Shown here: positions 1-9,776 of the stretch, in pieces | Position numbering within the stretch: position 1 is the first letter of the stretch | Layout: the number at the start of each line of letters is the position of its first letter | NCBI RefSeq assembly: GCF_900101175.1 | Contig: NZ_FNFQ01000002.1 | Coordinates: forward strand, 244,203 to 308,202 | Direction of reading: 5' to 3' | DNA from: Stenotrophomonas pavanii | GTDB taxonomy: Bacteria; Pseudomonadota; Gammaproteobacteria; Xanthomonadales; Xanthomonadaceae | Length of the DNA: 64,000 nt | The notes under the pieces: model-generated | Told to the model about the DNA's origin: nothing | Seen by the model: only the letters and a program-made list of their open reading frames with translations | Database searches by the model: none | Made by a program: the position numbers and the translations under genes

Positions 1-14
1 CGCCCACCGCTGCG

Positions 15-90
15 GTAGTGCCGGCCGCTGGCCGGCAACCTCACGAGCTCCGGCAACACCGTGCAGTTGCCGGCCAGCGGCCGGCACTAC
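15..90. repeat. SMAG/REP doublet (inverted pair)
   Basis: Two head-to-tail inverted copies of a GTAG-headed palindrome lie at 15-39 and about 66-90. The first carries the stem GCCGGCCGCTGGCCGGC after GTAGT; the second is its reverse complement ending in CTAC. This is the SMAG (GTAG-motif REP) family typical of Stenotrophomonas. It sits just upstream of the kinase at 153, so the preceding gene probably ends left of the window. Confidence 0.85.
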
Positions 91-152
91 CGGTCGGCAT
101 CTACCGAGGGCGGCTTTGCTATCCTTTCACCCCACGCCAGGGAGCCGTCCCG

Positions 153-1208
153 ATGCCATCGCTGTCGCCCCGCCGCCCGCTGGTGCTGCTGGCCCTGATC
201 GTCGTGATGGCCGCGATCTTCCTGATCGACACCGTCACCGATTATGCGGTTGCCGCCGCCTGCTTCTACGCGGCGGTCATCCTCGCGGCGTCGCGCGTGC
301 TGGCCGCCCGCGGCCTGATCACGCTGGCCATCGCCTGCATCGCGCTGACCGGGCTGAGTTTCTTCCTGACCCGCTTCGGCACCTACCGCATCGGCCTGGT
401 CAACTCGGTGATCGGCATGCTGGTGATCGGCATCACCACCTACCTCGCGCTGAACATGGAAGCGGCCAAGGCCGCCGTGCAGGAGGCGCAGGGCCGCCTG
501 TTGCGGGTGGCGCGCGCGTCCACCGTGGGCGAACTGACCACCTCCATCGCGCATGAAGTGAACCAGCCGCTGGCGGCCATCGCCAGCAGCGCCGAGGCCT
601 GCCAGCGCTGGCTCGCGCAGGACCCACCGAACGTGGACAAGGCGCGGCAGACCGTGGCCCGCATCCTCGCCGACGCGCATCGCGCCGGTGACGTGATCGC
701 CCGCATCCGCGGCCTGACCCAGGGCGCGGCACCGGAACGACGCGCCTTCGACCTGAACCAGGCCGTGGAGGAAATGCTGGCGCTGTCGCGCAGCGAACTG
801 GACCGGCAAGGCGTGGCCGTAGCCCTGCTGCTGGACCCCGACCTGCCCCCGGTGCATGCCGACCGCGTGCAGGTGCAGCAGGTGATCGGCAACCTCATCC
901 TCAATGCGGTGGACGCGATGGAAGCGGTGCCTGCCGCTGATCGCCGCCTGTCCCTGCTGACCCGGCGTGATGGCCAACGGGTCAGCCTCAGCGTGCGCGA
1001 TCGTGGCGTCGGCCTGCCCGCCGAGCATCCCGAGCGCGTGTTCGACGCGTTCTGGACCACCAAGTCACACGGGTTGGGGCTGGGCCTCAGCCTGAGCCGT
1101 TCGATGATCGAGGCCAACGACGGCCAGATCCGTGCCGAACGCCCGGCAGGCGGCGGTGCCTGCTTCGTCTTCGACCTGCCGGTCGCCACGGATGTCCACC
1201 ATGCGTAA
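153..1208 (+). CDS. Membrane sensor histidine kinase
   Basis: Sensor kinase of a FixL-type two-component pair, 351 residues. The ATG at 153 follows GGGAG; an upstream in-frame extension would begin inside the SMAG repeat and was rejected. Four hydrophobic segments cover about residues 8-105 with no periplasmic or PAS domain, so the signal is probably sensed within the membrane. The HisKA box is SIAHEVNQPL with the phospho-acceptor at H134. The N box is NLILNAVDAM (about 247-256), followed by GVGLP and GLGLGLSLS ATP-lid motifs. The HEVNQPLAAI type is usual for FixL/TodS-like kinases. It overlaps the start of the response regulator at 1192, so the two are co-translated. The signal is unknown. 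Confidence 0.9.
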   Translation: MPSLSPRRPLVLLALIVVMAAIFLIDTVTDYAVAAACFYAAVILAASRVLAARGLITLAIACIALTGLSFFLTRFGTYRIGLVNSVIGMLVIGITTYLALNMEAAKAAVQEAQGRLLRVARASTVGELTTSIAHEVNQPLAAIASSAEACQRWLAQDPPNVDKARQTVARILADAHRAGDVIARIRGLTQGAAPERRAFDLNQAVEEMLALSRSELDRQGVAVALLLDPDLPPVHADRVQVQQVIGNLILNAVDAMEAVPAADRRLSLLTRRDGQRVSLSVRDRGVGLPAEHPERVFDAFWTTKSHGLGLGLSLSRSMIEANDGQIRAERPAGGGACFVFDLPVATDVHHA

Positions 1209-1842
1209 GCCCACGGCCCCGGCCATCGATCCAGCGCCCATCGTCTATGTGGTCGACGACGATCCCTCTGTACGCGCGGCGCTGGAAGACCTGCTGGCCT
1301 CGATGGGCCTGCACGTGCGGGCGTTCGCGTCCACCCAGGCCTTCCTCGAACACGACCTGGAAGACGCGCCGGCGTGCCTGGTGCTGGATGTGCGGATGCC
1401 CGGGCAGAGCGGCCTCGAATTCCATCGCACGATGGGCAGCCATGGCCTGCAGTTGCCCGTGGTGTTCATCACCGGCCACGGCGACATCGCGATGGGTGTC
1501 AACGCGATCAAGGACGGCGCCATCGAGTTCCTGACCAAGCCCTTCCGTGACCAGGAACTGCTCGATGCCATCCACAAGGGCATCGAGATCGACCGCCAGC
1601 GCCGCCGCGAAGGCGACGTGCTGGGCGCGCTGCAGCAGCGCTGGGATTCACTGAACGCTGGCGAGCGCGAGGTGGTCGATGGCGTGGTGCGCGGCCGGCT
1701 CAACAAGCAGATCGCCGGTGACCTCGGGGTCAGCGAGATCACGGTGAAGGTCCGCCGCGCGCAGGTGATGCGCAAGATGGGCGCGCGCACCCTGGTCGAC
1801 CTGGTGCGCATGTACGACCGCCTGCAGGCCGGTTCCGGCTGA
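1192..1842 (+). CDS. FixJ-like response regulator (LuxR-type HTH)
   Basis: Response regulator of 216 residues, partner of the kinase at 153. The receiver domain (about 15-130) has the acidic pocket VDDD, the phospho-acceptor D66 in VLDVRMPG, a conserved Thr in FITGHGD and the Lys in FLTKPF. The C-terminal LuxR/GerE helix-turn-helix (about 150-210) includes LNKQIAGDLGVSEITVKV. ATG codons exist at 1192 and 1201; 1192 overlaps the kinase by 17 bp, 1201 by 8 bp. Neither has a clear ribosome-binding site, consistent with translational coupling. Target genes are unknown. Confidence 0.9.
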   Translation: MSTMRKPTAPAIDPAPIVYVVDDDPSVRAALEDLLASMGLHVRAFASTQAFLEHDLEDAPACLVLDVRMPGQSGLEFHRTMGSHGLQLPVVFITGHGDIAMGVNAIKDGAIEFLTKPFRDQELLDAIHKGIEIDRQRRREGDVLGALQQRWDSLNAGEREVVDGVVRGRLNKQIAGDLGVSEITVKVRRAQVMRKMGARTLVDLVRMYDRLQAGSG

Positions 1843-1854
1843 GCGCCGCCCCAC

Positions 1855-2247
1855 CTACTGCGGATCGGGCAGCGAATACAGCAGCCGGTACGCGTGGCGG
1901 CCCTCGCTGATGGTGATCTCCAGCGTGCCGTCCAGGCCCAGCAGGCCATCACTGCCGGAATCGGGCACGACCACCACCCTCAGCTCCGGCGTGCCGCGGG
2001 TCATCAGCCCGGTGTGCTGCAGGGTGAAGCCGCCCTGGCGCCCGGCCAGCGTGGCCGTCACCCGTTCCATCGCCACGTAGCCGGCCGAGCCCTGCACCGG
2101 CGTGCGGAAGGCCAGCATCTGGCCGACACTGCTGCCCTGCAGGTCGCCGGCGAAAGTCTTGTCGATCGACATCACCGCAATCGGGCCGTCGTTGCCACCA
2201 ACCGGTCGCAGATCCACTTCAAACGTACCGTGTGCCTCACCCTGCAT
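1855..2247 (-). CDS. DUF3224 family protein
   Basis: A 130-residue cytosolic protein with no signal peptide or membrane segment. It reads as the DUF3224 family: an N-terminal AHGTFEVDL strand, a SIDKTFAGDL-G motif around residues 27-36, the LAFRTPVQGSAGYVAMERV stretch and a C-terminal G(T)LEITISEGRH-Y motif. The fold is a small allene-oxide-cyclase-like barrel in this family; no enzymatic role is established. Its 3' end meets the response-regulator gene convergently, 12 bp apart. Confidence 0.8.
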   Translation of the reverse strand: MQGEAHGTFEVDLRPVGGNDGPIAVMSIDKTFAGDLQGSSVGQMLAFRTPVQGSAGYVAMERVTATLAGRQGGFTLQHTGLMTRGTPELRVVVVPDSGSDGLLGLDGTLEITISEGRHAYRLLYSLPDPQ

Positions 2248-2278
2248 CCCGCGCTCCTGTCTGATCAGTCGGATTCCG

Positions 2279-2713
2279 CTACTTCTTCGTCGCCAGCACG
2301 ATCACCCCGGCCACCACCAGCCCGATGCCGCTCCACTCCCGCAGGCTGGGCCGCTCGCCCAGCAACAGGTAGGCCAGCACGATCACCAGCACCACGCTGA
2401 ACTTGTCCACCACCGCTACCTTGGCCAGCTCGCCGCTCTGCAGCGCGCGGAAGTAAAACAGCCACGAGGCGCCGGTGGCCAGCGCCGAAAGCACCAGGAA
2501 CAGCTGGGTGCGCCCGGGCAGCAGCAGCGGGTTGGACCATTTGCCGGTGAGCACCACCAGCGGCAGGATCACCGCCGCCACCACCAGGGTGCGGATGGCC
2601 ATCGCCAGGTCCGAGTCGACGCCCTTGACGCCAACCTTGGCAAACAGCGCGGTCAGCGCTGCGAACACGGCGGACAGTCCAGCCCAGAGCAACCATTGCG
2701 GTAGGTTCTGCAC
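2279..2713 (-). CDS. Small EamA-type transporter
   Basis: Inner-membrane protein of about 144 residues with five predicted helices, the length of single-domain EamA (DMT superfamily) transporters. Visible features are the N-terminal WLLWAGLSAVFAALTALFAK helix, the RTLVVA region and the C-terminal LLGERPSLREWSGIGLVVAGV signature of EamA repeats. I prefer the GTG at 2713 because GAGGG lies just upstream and the protein then starts MQNLPQWLL as family members do; an in-frame ATG at 2767 would add 18 non-hydrophobic residues. A single EamA domain normally acts as a dimer. The substrate is not predictable. Confidence 0.8.
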   Translation of the reverse strand: MQNLPQWLLWAGLSAVFAALTALFAKVGVKGVDSDLAMAIRTLVVAAVILPLVVLTGKWSNPLLLPGRTQLFLVLSALATGASWLFYFRALQSGELAKVAVVDKFSVVLVIVLAYLLLGERPSLREWSGIGLVVAGVIVLATKK

Positions 2714-3012
2714 GAAGCCCTCGCTTGCCTGCTCGGCGGGTGTGCCAACGCTACTCCACCCTGCCATCGGTGGGGCTTCACCTGCCCATCACCGCCGCTA
2801 CAATGGGCCAGGAATCGCCATGGGGCGATCTGCAGGGATTGCACCGTGCTTGAACAGGACACCCTCCTCGCCCAGAGCGGGCCCGCTGCCCGCGAGCGGC
2901 CCGGCCGGCCGTGCAGCGCGCGGCTTGCGCTCAACTTCCCCTTCGATTCGCAGCACCCTGCCCGTTCCGCGCGGCAGTTTTCCCATCGTTTGCCCTGGAC
3001 GGAGCCGTCGAA

Positions 3013-4209
3013 ATGCCCGAGAACACTCTCCTTGCCACGCCGGCTGCTTCGGCACCGATCAAGTACCTCGACCGCGCCATGGCCACGCTGCGGAGCCTGG
3101 GCTTGGCCGCTCCCCAGGACAACAACGCACCGGCCATCGCGCTGGTCTCGCAGTTGTCGAGCCTCGACCAGGGCCGGGTGGTGGCCATTGCCCGCGTGCT
3201 GCAGCAGTCCGGTCATTTCAACGCCGTGATGCGTGACGAAATCAGCTCGGCCAAGGTGTCCGACCGCTACACCGAGATCATCCGCGCCTTCGACAGCATC
3301 CGCGACGATGCCAGCGCCATGGTCGAACAGGTGCGCGACGGCAGGATCGACATGGGCGAGCGCCTGCAGAACCTGTGGATGAAGGTCACCCGCGGCGACA
3401 TCCCGAGCCGGTTCGAGAAGATCCGCCGCACCTTCCTGGAGGTCAGCCGCGATTCGGCCGAACAGCTGCAGCGCGAATCGCGCGTGCTGGAGATGTACGG
3501 CGACTTCCGCCTGTCGATCAAGGATGCGGAAATCCAGGCGCATGAACTGTTGAAGCTGCAGGAGCAGGCGCTGGCCGATGCGCGCGAAGCGTTGAAGCAG
3601 GCGCAGGAGCGCGTGGAGTCGGCCGACCCGGGCGCCGATGCTGCCGACACCGGCCGCCTGGTCATGGCCCGCGATGAGGCCCTGCGCACCCAGCAGGCCG
3701 AAGAGTCGCGCTACCAGCTGGCCAAGGACCTGGCCGAGAACCTGCAGGTGAACTACGCCACGTCCGAGGCGATCATGCTGCGCGTGCACCAGTCGCACGA
3801 GGTCAAGCGCCGCGTCAACGAGCGCTCGGTGGTGTTCTTCTCCACCAATGAAACCAGCTTCACCGCCTTGAACCTGGCCTTCACTACGCAGATGGGCCTG
3901 CACGAGTCCACCCAGGCGCTCAACGCGATGACCGAGGGCACCTCCAAGGGCCTGGAAGCGGTGGCCAACATCGGCGACGACGTCCTGCACGAGGGCCTGA
4001 AGGCCGGCTATGGCGCCACCATCGGCGTCGATTCGGTGCGCAAGCTGGTCGATGCAGTGGTGCGCTTCCAGGAAACCTCGCTGCAGGAGATCGAGCAGCT
4101 GCGCAACCAGGCCACCCGCGATTCGGCCGAGATCGCCGAGTATGTCGAGCAGGGCAAGCAGCGTTTCGCTGCCCTGCTGCAGGCGCCGCCAAGCCCGGAG
4201 CCGCGCTGA
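3013..4209 (+). CDS. TelA-like coiled-coil protein
   Basis: A 398-residue cytosolic protein, almost wholly alpha-helical, with a long coiled coil around residues 150-260. The ATG at 3013 follows GGAG by 8 bases. The C-terminal half (NETSFTALNLAFTTQM, STQALNAMTEGTSKGLEAVA) has the layout of TelA/toxic-anion-resistance family proteins, in which a helical core ends in a long exchanger-like coiled coil. Similarity is by eye and remote, so this is a family guess only. It is the first of three genes on one strand (spacings 1 and 16 bp). No catalytic motif, signal peptide or membrane segment is visible. Function unknown. Confidence 0.7.
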   Translation: MPENTLLATPAASAPIKYLDRAMATLRSLGLAAPQDNNAPAIALVSQLSSLDQGRVVAIARVLQQSGHFNAVMRDEISSAKVSDRYTEIIRAFDSIRDDASAMVEQVRDGRIDMGERLQNLWMKVTRGDIPSRFEKIRRTFLEVSRDSAEQLQRESRVLEMYGDFRLSIKDAEIQAHELLKLQEQALADAREALKQAQERVESADPGADAADTGRLVMARDEALRTQQAEESRYQLAKDLAENLQVNYATSEAIMLRVHQSHEVKRRVNERSVVFFSTNETSFTALNLAFTTQMGLHESTQALNAMTEGTSKGLEAVANIGDDVLHEGLKAGYGATIGVDSVRKLVDAVVRFQETSLQEIEQLRNQATRDSAEIAEYVEQGKQRFAALLQAPPSPEPR

Positions 4210-4210
4210 A

Positions 4211-5710
4211 GTGAGTGCGACGATGGCCCCTGCGGAGCTGCAGGATGCACTGCTGACCATGGATGTGGTCGACCAGCTGCGTTACCGCAATGCCGAAATG
4301 AAGGCGCTGGCCGACAGCGGCCATGACAAGGCGGCCTTGAAGCGGCGCCTGCTTGAGTTGTACCGCTCGCAGGGAATCGAGGTCTCCGACGAGATCCTCG
4401 AGGCCGGCATCCAGGCCCAGCGTGAGCAGCGCTATCTCTACACTGCGCCGCGTGGCTGGAAGGCGTGGCTGGCGCGGCGCTGGATCGACCGCGCGCGCCT
4501 GCTGAAGTGGGCACTGGCCGTGGTCCTGGCGCTGCTGGTGCTGGTGGCGCTGCTGGTGATGGCACGCAGCTTCGGCGCGTTTGTGCACGACATCAACGTG
4601 CAGAACAACGTGCAGGCGCTGAACGACAAGGTCGCCGCACAGCAACAGGAGGCTGTTGCAGCGCGCGCCCTGCTGGCCGCGCAGGAACAGGCCCTGCAGG
4701 GCCTGCTGCCACGTGCCAGCGCCAGCGGCGACCGCCTGCAGCCGCTGACCGAAAGTGCGCAGGCCGCGCTGGCCGAAGCACAGCGCCACTTCGCCGAACT
4801 CCCGGCCACGATGGCAGCGCTGCCGACCCTTGTGCGCAAGGACAAGCTCACCCGGCTCAGCAGCGGTGGCAGCGCCACCGGCGAGCGCGCGGCCGCGCAG
4901 GTGGAGCAGCATCGGCTGGCTGCTGCGCAACGGCTCGCCAACGCACGGGACACCCTGCCCGCGCTGACCGAGCGGGTGAAAATCCTCGTCCAGGCCGTGG
5001 AGGCCAGCGAGCTGCTGGACACCACCAACACCGCCGCAAAGGCAGCACGCCTCACGCCGGATGCAGAGCAGGTGCGCGCACGCGCCTACACCGGCGGTGA
5101 TGTCGCGCTGCGCGCAGGCGACATGGCCGCGGCCGGCCAGGCGGTGTCGACCCTGAAAGACCTCATCAGCAGCGCCGACACGCTGGCCGCGCTCAACGAT
5201 CGGCTGGCCCGGCTCAAGGCCGACGGCCTGGCCACCGGCGTCGCCGGCGAAGACCGCAAGCGCTTCGAGCGAGCGCTGGACCAGGCCGCGCGCCTGATCC
5301 GGGTCGAGACGCTGGCCGAGGCCGGTCCGGCCCTGGACAACGTCAGCCAGCTGGTGGGGCTGCTGTCACAGACCCTGGTCTACCGCATCGTCAACCGTGA
5401 CGACGAACGTACCGGTGTCTGGCGCTACAACGAAAAGGCCAACGGTGGCCGCAACTACTATCTGGTGGCCGAAGCGCTGGACGAAGCCGGCAACGCTGCC
5501 GAACTGCCGATCCGCAACGAGGAAACCGGCAAAGAGGAACGGGTCTCGGTGTTCGCGGTGCGCGTTCCGCAGGCTACCTATAACCGGGTCGCCGCCGACA
5601 AGCAGGACAACGGCATCATCGAGGACGACCTGATCGGCAGCAAGCCGCGTGGCAGCCTGTCGCCGCGTTTCCGCATGCCCACGACCGGCGGCTACATCAC
5701 CGAATGGTGA
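4211..5710 (+). CDS. DUF6384-like inner-membrane protein
   Basis: About 499 residues. The GTG at 4211, one base after the preceding stop and about 11 bases from a GGAG, gives a start of MSATMAPAELQ; an ATG at 4223 is the alternative. The N-terminus (AELQDALLTMDVVDQLRYRN, then LLELYRSQGIEVSDEILEAG) matches my recollection of the DUF6384 signature. A single hydrophobic helix follows at about residues 97-120 (LLKWALAVVLALLVLVALLV). The remaining three quarters are Ala/Gln-rich helices with a more globular C-terminal part (VYRIVNRDDERTGVWRYNE). The topology suggests a cytosolic N-terminus and a large periplasmic coiled-coil stalk. Role unknown; probably works with the flanking coiled-coil proteins. 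Confidence 0.75.
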   Translation: MSATMAPAELQDALLTMDVVDQLRYRNAEMKALADSGHDKAALKRRLLELYRSQGIEVSDEILEAGIQAQREQRYLYTAPRGWKAWLARRWIDRARLLKWALAVVLALLVLVALLVMARSFGAFVHDINVQNNVQALNDKVAAQQQEAVAARALLAAQEQALQGLLPRASASGDRLQPLTESAQAALAEAQRHFAELPATMAALPTLVRKDKLTRLSSGGSATGERAAAQVEQHRLAAAQRLANARDTLPALTERVKILVQAVEASELLDTTNTAAKAARLTPDAEQVRARAYTGGDVALRAGDMAAAGQAVSTLKDLISSADTLAALNDRLARLKADGLATGVAGEDRKRFERALDQAARLIRVETLAEAGPALDNVSQLVGLLSQTLVYRIVNRDDERTGVWRYNEKANGGRNYYLVAEALDEAGNAAELPIRNEETGKEERVSVFAVRVPQATYNRVAADKQDNGIIEDDLIGSKPRGSLSPRFRMPTTGGYITEW

Positions 5711-5726
5711 TGGACAAGGAACCGAC

Positions 5727-7163
5727 ATGAGAGATTTGAACGACGCGATCGCCGAAGTCGCGGCCGATATCCGCCAGGTCCAGGCATCGCTGGCCGAGCG
5801 TGGCGATGCGTGCCGGGAACTGATCAAGGAACAGGAGGCGCTGCACGGCCAGGTCCGCGAGGACTTCAATGCCCTGGCCCGGCTGCACGCCCAGGCGGCC
5901 ATTGATTCGCCGCCGGCGATGGCCAGGGACCTGCTGCAGCAGTCCAGCGCCGACCTGCAGCGCCGTGACCGCAAAGCAGCGGTGCTGGCCGACGAACTAC
6001 AGGCGCTGCTGGACATCGAACAGTCGTTGCAGCAGCGCTCGCAGGTGGCCGTGGCCGCACGCGACGCCGTCGGGGGGCAGTTGCAGGCACTGCAGGACCA
6101 GGTGGATGCTGCGCTGGAAGCGGACCCCGCCTGCCGGGCCCTGCAGGACGAACTGCAGCTGGCACAGGCGCGGGCCGAGACCGTCGAGCGCATGGCCGCC
6201 TCTGCACAGGCGGAGCATGATGCCAAGGCCGGCGCCTATCAGGCCGACCCGGTCTTCATGTACCTGCACCGGCGCGGCTTCGGCAGCACGGCCTACCGCA
6301 GCTGGCCACTGGTGCGCACGGTCGATGGCTGGCTGGCCGAGCTGTGCGGCTTCGAGCGCGCCCGCCGCGAGTACGCCACGCTGGTCGAACTCCCGCCGTA
6401 CCTGCAGGCGCATGCCGGACAGGCCCGCGACGCGAGCGAAACTGCCCGCCAGCCAGTGCAGCAGGCCCGTGACGCCGCGCTTGCCCAGGCCGGGGGCGAG
6501 CCGCTGAGGCAGCAGCTGCAGACCGCACAGGGCGCCGTTGCACAGGCACTGCTGAACGAGCAGCTGCATCGGCAGGCCGTGGACGCCAAGCAGGCACAGA
6601 TCGATGGCTTCCGCAGCTGGACCGACGCGGAGGGCAGTGCCCTGCTCACCGCGCTGGCACGCACGCTGTCGGCCACCGGCATGAACGAACTGTACCGGCG
6701 CGTCGCCGCCACGGCGTCCGGCGAAGACGATGCGGTGCTTGAGCGCATCCAAGGCACTCGCCAGCGCTTGGGCGAGATCGATGGCCTGGTGGCAGAGCAC
6801 ACCCGCGAAATGGCCGTACTGAAGAAGCGCCTGGACAACCTGCAGGCGACGCGCAGGAGCTACCAGGCGGCAGCAGACGCCGAACGCCAGGCCTACCAGG
6901 CCCCGACCTACCGCAGGGCCACCGCTACCGCAGTTTCGGCGTCCTTCTTCAGCACGACCCGCAGCGGCAGCAGCAGCAGCAGCGCTTCCTCGGGCGGCCT
7001 GTTCAACTGGGCATCGAGCAGCTCCAGCAGTTTCGATTCCAGCTCCAGCTCCAGCTCCAGTTCGAGTTCCCGCTCCAGCGCCCGTTCCGACAGTGGCGAT
7101 GGCTTCAGCAGTGGCGGTGGCATCAGCGGTGGCGGGGATTTCAGGACCGGCGGCGGCTTCTAG
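5727..7163 (+). CDS. Coiled-coil protein with Ser/Gly-rich tail, unknown
   Basis: A 478-residue protein starting at 5727 after AAGGA. Residues 1-400 are mostly heptad-like helices. The C-terminal 70 residues are extreme low complexity: runs of serine (up to about 11 in a row) followed by a glycine-rich GGGISGGGDFRTGGGF end. I do not recognise a family. Third gene of the TelA-like/DUF6384 operon. The serine runs use mixed AGC/TCC/TCG codons, so the tract is maintained at protein level rather than being a plain nucleotide repeat. Its stop overlaps the convergent LtrA stop in the sequence CTAG. Confidence 0.75.
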   Translation: MRDLNDAIAEVAADIRQVQASLAERGDACRELIKEQEALHGQVREDFNALARLHAQAAIDSPPAMARDLLQQSSADLQRRDRKAAVLADELQALLDIEQSLQQRSQVAVAARDAVGGQLQALQDQVDAALEADPACRALQDELQLAQARAETVERMAASAQAEHDAKAGAYQADPVFMYLHRRGFGSTAYRSWPLVRTVDGWLAELCGFERARREYATLVELPPYLQAHAGQARDASETARQPVQQARDAALAQAGGEPLRQQLQTAQGAVAQALLNEQLHRQAVDAKQAQIDGFRSWTDAEGSALLTALARTLSATGMNELYRRVAATASGEDDAVLERIQGTRQRLGEIDGLVAEHTREMAVLKKRLDNLQATRRSYQAAADAERQAYQAPTYRRATATAVSASFFSTTRSGSSSSSASSGGLFNWASSSSSSFDSSSSSSSSSSSRSSARSDSGDGFSSGGGISGGGDFRTGGGF

Positions 7164-8338
7164 CCCGGCCGTTGCCGGGTGCGCCCGGCCAGGCGCGTGT
7201 CCAGCAGGCCCACGCCCAGCAGCACCAGGCTGGTCAGCCAGCCGGCGGCGAGCAGGTGCGTCCAGGGCAGTGCCAGTCCCAGCGCCAGCAGCACCAGCGC
7301 GCCCAGCAGGTGGGAGCGCGGCGCGCGGCCGTAGACCACGCGCTTGTACAGGGCACTGCCCAGCAGGTAGAGCAGCGGACCGGCCACCATCATGGCGGCG
7401 TACTTCCAGGTCGTGCCTGCCCCCGGGTGGTCCATGACCAGGTCGTTGCCCACCGCAGTGGCGATGATGCCGGCGATCAGCAGCGCGTGTACGTAGTGGA
7501 AGTTGGCCCCCATCCGGCCGGGGTCGTCGGACCGGGTGATCGCGGCGGTGGCATCGCGACTGGAGATGCCGAAGTACAGCCACCACATCGCCAGTGTTCC
7601 GGCGAAGGTCGCCAGCACCGCCGACACCACCTCCGGGCTCCAGTGTTCGACCTCGCTGAGCACCCCGCCGGTGGCCAGCAACGTCTCGCCCAGGGCGACG
7701 ATGACGAACAGCTGGCAGCGTTCGGCCAGGTGGCCGCCCTCGATCGTCCACTCACGGGTGTGCGATCGCCCCAGGCACGGGAACGCGAAGCCGAACATCG
7801 GCGAGATGTACTCGCAGGCCACCGCCAGCGCCCACAGTGCCAGCCGCAGATTGCCCTCGGCGGCCGCGCCAGCCAGCCAGAAACACGCCGACACGCTGAC
7901 CCAGGCCAGCATGCGACGGAAGTTGGCTGCCAATGGGTGGCCGCGGCCTACCTCCAGCAGTACGAAGCTGGTGCGTCCCACCTGCATCGTGGCGTATGCC
8001 CCGGCGAACACCCAGGCGCGATCGGCGAACGCCTCGGGAATGGAGGAGGACATCAGCAACGCCAGCAGCATGGTGGCAAACAGCAGGCCACGGATGCGCG
8101 GCGCCTCCGGATCGAACCAGTTGCTGACCCAGCACGCATACTGCCACCCCAGCCACACCGCGAACCACAGCACCAGGGTCTGCAGCACGCCGGCCAGGTC
8201 CAGGTGGTGCAGCAGATGGTGGCTGAGCTGGGTGACCGCGAACACGTAGACCAGATCGAAGAACAGTTCTTCATAGGTAACGCGGGCATGGTGGCCGTCG
8301 CGGTGGCGCAGCGCAGGCAGTCGCAGTCGGGGACTCAT
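7160..8338 (-). CDS. LtrA family low-temperature-requirement membrane protein
   Basis: A 392-residue polytopic inner-membrane protein of the LtrA family (first described in Listeria growth at low temperature; biochemical role unknown). The family start ARVTYEELFFDLVYVFAVTQLS is present around residues 18-40, followed by about ten hydrophobic helices and the conserved RCQLFVIVALGE motif near residue 220. It lies 9 bp downstream of a small membrane-protein gene and is probably co-transcribed with it. The last two codons share CTAG with the convergent Ser-rich gene. Confidence 0.9.
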   Translation of the reverse strand: MSPRLRLPALRHRDGHHARVTYEELFFDLVYVFAVTQLSHHLLHHLDLAGVLQTLVLWFAVWLGWQYACWVSNWFDPEAPRIRGLLFATMLLALLMSSSIPEAFADRAWVFAGAYATMQVGRTSFVLLEVGRGHPLAANFRRMLAWVSVSACFWLAGAAAEGNLRLALWALAVACEYISPMFGFAFPCLGRSHTREWTIEGGHLAERCQLFVIVALGETLLATGGVLSEVEHWSPEVVSAVLATFAGTLAMWWLYFGISSRDATAAITRSDDPGRMGANFHYVHALLIAGIIATAVGNDLVMDHPGAGTTWKYAAMMVAGPLLYLLGSALYKRVVYGRAPRSHLLGALVLLALGLALPWTHLLAAGWLTSLVLLGVGLLDTRLAGRTRQRPG

Positions 8339-8347
8339 GGCGGTCCT

Positions 8348-8614
8348 TCAGCGCGCCAGGCGCCAGTACAGGAGGGCGGCCAGCAACGCCGGCACGGTGA
8401 AGACCAGCAACAGGATCGGCAGCTCTTCTCGCAGGGCATAGCCTGCGTTGCTGACGCCCACCCACAGGTTGGCCACCGTGACCAGCAGCCACGTGGCGAT
8501 GAACGCCAGCAGCGCGGTCGGCAGCTGCGATGTGCCGACGCTCCACAGCCGGCCAAACAGCGCGAATACGCCCAGCAACAGTACGCCGCCCAGCATCACC
8601 ATAAGCACATGCAT
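8348..8614 (-). CDS. Small inner-membrane protein, unknown
   Basis: An 88-residue protein with three hydrophobic helices (about 2-21, 33-52, 66-84). The ATG at 8614 is preceded by CGAGGAGG, a near-perfect Shine-Dalgarno sequence. It is immediately upstream of the LtrA gene on the same strand, so the two probably form an operon. No named family is recognised. Confidence 0.75.
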   Translation of the reverse strand: MHVLMVMLGGVLLLGVFALFGRLWSVGTSQLPTALLAFIATWLLVTVANLWVGVSNAGYALREELPILLLVFTVPALLAALLYWRLAR

Positions 8615-8746
8615 GGTCCACCTCCTCGAGCCTGTGGGCAGGCTAGCTGCGGCCGATTCTGCGCTCCAGCCCGTGGAGATGGATTCACAATCCAGGGCGG
8701 GCGAACAATGCTGCGCAGGCCGCGGCGGACCTTATCGCAGCCATGA

Positions 8747-9685
<939 letters not shown>

Positions 9686-9708
9686 TGCTGCAGATCCCGT
9701 AGCGCCGA

Positions 9709-9726
9709 GCCTACGCTCGGCTCCAC
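9709..9726. repeat. SMAG-like palindrome after blaL1
   Basis: GTAG followed by the inverted repeat GCCGAGC-ctac-GCTCGGC. It is a short GTAG-headed REP in the gap between blaL1 and the convergent DUF411 gene. Confidence 0.6.
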
Positions 9727-9743
9727 ACAAGACGCGTCGAAAA

Positions 9744-9766
9744 GTGCCGGCCAGGACGACCGGCAC
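9744..9766. terminator. Hairpin between convergent genes
   Basis: Perfect 7-bp stem GTGCCGG / CCGGCAC with a 9-base loop, located 10 bp beyond the stop of the DUF411 gene and 58 bp beyond blaL1. There is no T-run, so it may be a REP-type processing or stability element rather than a classical terminator. Confidence 0.4.
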
Positions 9767-9776
9767 CCGCCGTCCA

